In this document: positions 61,101 through 64,000 of the stretch, piece by piece | Layout: each line of letters opens with the position of its first letter | Position numbering within the stretch: the stretch's first letter is position 1 | Assembly: GCA_036852015.1 (NCBI GenBank) | Contig: JAANDG010000231.1 | Location: forward strand, 124,001 to 188,000 | Direction: 5' to 3' | DNA from: Pelodera strongyloides | Taxonomy: Eukaryota > Nematoda > Chromadorea > Rhabditida > Rhabditidae | Length of the DNA: 64,000 nt | Program-made: the position numbers and the translations under genes | Notes under the pieces: generated by a model | What the model saw: the letters and a program-made list of their open reading frames with translations, nothing else | The model's database searches: none | What the model was told of the DNA's origin: nothing

Positions 61101-64000
61101 CAACTACTTCTTGATGGGTACAACTGGTCTAGCTCCCTTCCATTCGGATATCAGTCCATCTGAAGCTGGACGTGTCAATTATGTCTTCATGGGCTTCAAC
61201 GGTTAGTCCTTCCGTAGAAATAATATATACCACAAGGATGTTAGATGTTGATATATTTATTGTATTCTTTTATTCAGGAACCGCATTCGATGCTCTACAT
61301 ACACTGGATCGACAGGGATGTGCCCATCAAATGATCTCCAACAGTTTCTCGTGTCAAAGAGCGGGAGCCGCTCTCGATGAATTCTTTATTAAGGTGAATA
61401 AAGTTGAACTAAGTTTAGGATTGAGCTAACTAAGTTTAAGCTAGCAGTCTGTCAACCGAACCAGCTTAATTCTAAAATGTACTTTAGTTCGCCGGTTACG
61501 ATCAGTACGGATATGCCTTCGAGCGCATTTCAACCGGATTCTGCGCAAAATACAGTGAGTGAATTACGAAGCAAGTAAGTTATTGATACTATGTGTATAT
61601 TTCTTAACACAACATCTGATTGTTTTAGTATACGAATGCAGAAATGGTGGAACAATGGTTAATGGACAATGCGCCTGTAGTCCTGGATTCACTGGACGAG
61701 TTTGCGAGGTAACAAATCACATAAATAGAAAGCGTAGACGTGCACTAGTTTGGATAGTCCGTAGCTATCACAGAAAGAAACTGCGCACCTTGTAGAATCA
61801 ATGAAAAATTTGAAAAATTCCTATCCTGCATGTTTTTTGGAAATTAATAGCAATGGGGCGTTTATTAATAAAATATTTTCTTTATTTGTGGAACAACTAT
61901 TCCAGGCGCCTATTTGTGAGCATGGTGTGCAAACAGCTGAGGGAAAATGTGATTGTGACCCGAACTTCACGGGAACCTTCTGCGAACTGGGTATGTTGAG
62001 ATTATTCAATTCCAGATCTGTACACAATACAAAGGTCGGAAGTTTTCCCTCTAGAACTTGGACATATTTTCCTTTTCACAACGTAGACCCTTCAAATAAA
62101 ATGGTAATCGTTGGTGATGTATTTAAGCTGACGTTTTTATTTCAGCCTACTGCGAGCCACCAGTGCCCGCTCCATTTGGTGACCAGAACAAGACCTTGGC
62201 TATTTTGCTGGAAACAAGCTCTCTTATGACACCGACCATTTTCAATCTCCAGTAAGTTGTTCAACAATTTGCGAACAACATGTAACCTATGATTGACAAC
62301 TACCACGATTATGGTTCCCATTGCAGGAGAAACCTGGCAAAGGTTGTTCAAAATCTGACAGCCCCGGGCTCACTTCAAACTGGATGGTTCGAGAACTTCG
62401 TCCTGTATCCCTTCGACTCAGGTTTGCTTTGACGTTTTGTTCAAGGATAAAAAGTGATCTTGCGACAGTCAAACATGCATTTCGCCTTCAATATTTCGTA
62501 TGCACTTTTAGTATCGAACATGGATCAATGGTACCCTCCAGTGTGGACCAATAACCTGAGTGATGTGCTAAGTCTTCTAAGGAGCATAAAATTCGGATGC
62601 CCTGGAAGCGGAGGCTGCTCTTTGTGTGAGAACTTTTCTAAACGCGTATGTCAAAACTTTGGCAGCCCGAGTTGCTTTGCAATGCCACAAAAAATACCGT
62701 ATCTCGGTCAGTTTCAATGGTTTCGAGACGTGCGTAGAATCTCTTGCGAAGTCGAAAATAGTTGTCAATTTGGTAAATAATGTAGGAACTAGAAACACTC
62801 ATTTCAGCTTGCCCTCGTCCGTACCTCACAGTGCTCCAAGAGGTCCTGAACTGGAAGGAAATGAAACAGATGAACTCGGTTAGTTGACATTAAATAGAGC
62901 TCTTTATGCATTGGATAATGTAAATTAGATTGCACTATTGAAACTGAGTTAGAACCATTTCTTCGTGTTTCAGAACTGTTATTATTATAGGTTGTGCTCG
63001 TCGTCACTCAGTCTTCTCCGGAAGACTACGAGCTCTTCGACAAGATCGAGGATTCGGTTGCCCAGAGCAGGGCCAAGGTAGAGTTCGTTAGCCGATTTTA
63101 GGTAAATGTGCGATATAAATTACTGTAATAAAGTTTCTATATGGGCTAAAATTTTTGTTTTTGCAACTACGGGATAAATTTACTTTGCAGGTCCACTTCC
63201 TTGTCACAGACACTTCTTCACCATGCAACGATGGCTGGAATAATCCGGCAGCCGAAACACTTGGAGAGATTGCTGAAATTTCCGGCGGAAGCGTTTTCAC
63301 GGTAATATTTGTCTTACGTTGCAAAAAGCACGTACTATACTGTATGCAGCAAGAGGCTCGTAGGTTACTTAAGCAATGAATGCAACATTTGTTTCAGCTA
63401 AGCTCCGTTGAAGTGGTGAACACATGGCTGGGCACCTACTTCCCCACAACGTTCAGAGGAGCCGCTATGGACCTCGGACAAGGAAACCAACGCGAGTGCG
63501 CCTATTCCGAAGTGTTCTTCCATGTATGTGCTTAGAAATAGTGATGTACGGCACCACCTGGTTAAATATGCAATTTCACAGGAAGGCATCAAGTAAAGGA
63601 AAATAAGCGGTTAATAACGTGATATATAATCTCCTCATCATCTCATTCCACTGTATGTAGTTTATTTTGTTTAGATGTTACACTTTCTAAGCTTCCGAAG
63701 TGCTACGGTGTTTACTGAATACTCATTTCAGATCGAACATGCGGCCTATGAGTTCACAATCAACTACTTTGCCAGTACAATCAACGTAACGCTCTACAAT
63801 CCGAATGGAGATCAAATCCAAACTGGACCATCACTCTTCACATCAGCCACCACATACGTCGCTATTGTTCGGGTTTGTAAATAACTTTTATATTCCTAAA
63901 CCAACTAGAATTTTAAACTGCGACCCGGTGAAACCTTGTCTTCCTTTTACTTATGCACATTTTTAGGTGAACGACACAGGAGCAACAGAGGCTGGTACAT
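52179..64000 (+). CDS. Large secreted modular protein: EGF, VWA-like and C-type lectin domains (partial)
   Basis: At least 52 exons stay in one frame for about 1,775 residues and continue past the window. First exons: 52179-52248, 52368-52444, 52551-52653, 52775-52917; last: 63398-63523, 63732-63872, 63967-64000. Order: signal peptide (MRLLLILAALSGLSLAG); RMKR at about 57-60; a half EGF (CEAGWTGTFCES); a beta-rich region; two EGF repeats (54770-55025); VWA-like region 1 (55142-56128); a beta-rich region; two EGF repeats (57820-58095); VWA-like region 2 (58244-59205); a C-type lectin domain (59823-60533: CDTFEWD, ALCYRI, IWLGL, ACAIMAEDGYWEPHDC, YSLCQK); a beta-rich module; two EGF repeats (61629-61990); VWA-like region 3 (62146-63523). 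The plan resembles C. elegans IRG-7 (F40F4.6), an infection-response protein, but that match is from memory. The role may be in gut or cuticle surface defence or adhesion. Confidence 0.88.
57556..57656. repeat. ATAGATAT microsatellite in an intron of the modular protein
   Basis: About 100 bases of ATAGAT, AGATATAT and ATATAGAT units in the intron before exon 57674-57737. The minus-strand open frame here is only repeat translation. Confidence 0.9.

Noticed and set aside
1..64000. CRISPR arrays, bacterial operons or ribosome binding sites
   Set aside because: The window is clearly eukaryotic with spliced genes; no regularly spaced repeat array was seen.

Overview
This is nuclear DNA from a nematode. 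The genes are split into many short exons (mostly 50-180 bases) with the worm-type acceptor (T-rich tract ending TTTCAG) and GTAAGT-like donors. Several start codons sit a few bases after a TTTCAG that could be a spliced-leader trans-splice site. The gene families are typical of worms: divergent nuclear receptor, receptor guanylate cyclase, cuticle-type collagen, patched-related protein, and an EGF/VWA-like/C-type lectin secreted protein. The style fits Rhabditina (clade V, possibly a strongylid parasite), but the species cannot be named from this window. All exon models below were built by hand from reading frame, splice motifs and phase.

Layout. 166-702 (minus) holds the first two exons of a ZNF706-like small zinc-finger protein that runs off the left edge. 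1950-2778 (minus) is a roughly 98-residue protein ending in a Dpy-30 motif. 4661-8652 (minus) is a complete 16-exon acid sphingomyelinase. 9817-15292 (minus) is a complete 15-exon nuclear hormone receptor. 15293-19830 is mostly empty, with a possible retroelement relic near 15.6 kb. 19831-24502 (plus) is a short ADAM-type metalloprotease with a collapsed disintegrin region followed directly by a membrane helix. 25775-32432 (plus) is a receptor guanylate cyclase; one of its introns carries a long TTAA-flanked inverted repeat. A tRNA-Ser(AGA) lies on the minus strand at 32556-32637. 32909-35347 (plus) is an 8-exon collagen. 35348-43575 has no recognised gene but holds CT-rich and GA-rich simple repeats and two orphan exon-like stretches. 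43576-49371 (plus) is a complete 23-exon patched-related (RND-type) protein. 50013-50441 is a second TTAA-flanked inverted-repeat element. 52179-64000 (plus) is a large secreted modular protein with at least 52 exons in view, cut off by the right edge.

The genes do not form one pathway. Several products act at the cell surface, in the lysosome or outside the cell: sphingomyelinase, ADAM, guanylate cyclase, collagen, patched-related protein and the modular lectin-like protein. Neighbours are separated by 0.5-8 kb and there is no clear operon. The most unusual items are the modular protein with three VWA-like regions lacking a classical metal site, the ADAM without most of its disintegrin and cysteine-rich modules, and the two TTAA-flanked hairpin elements.
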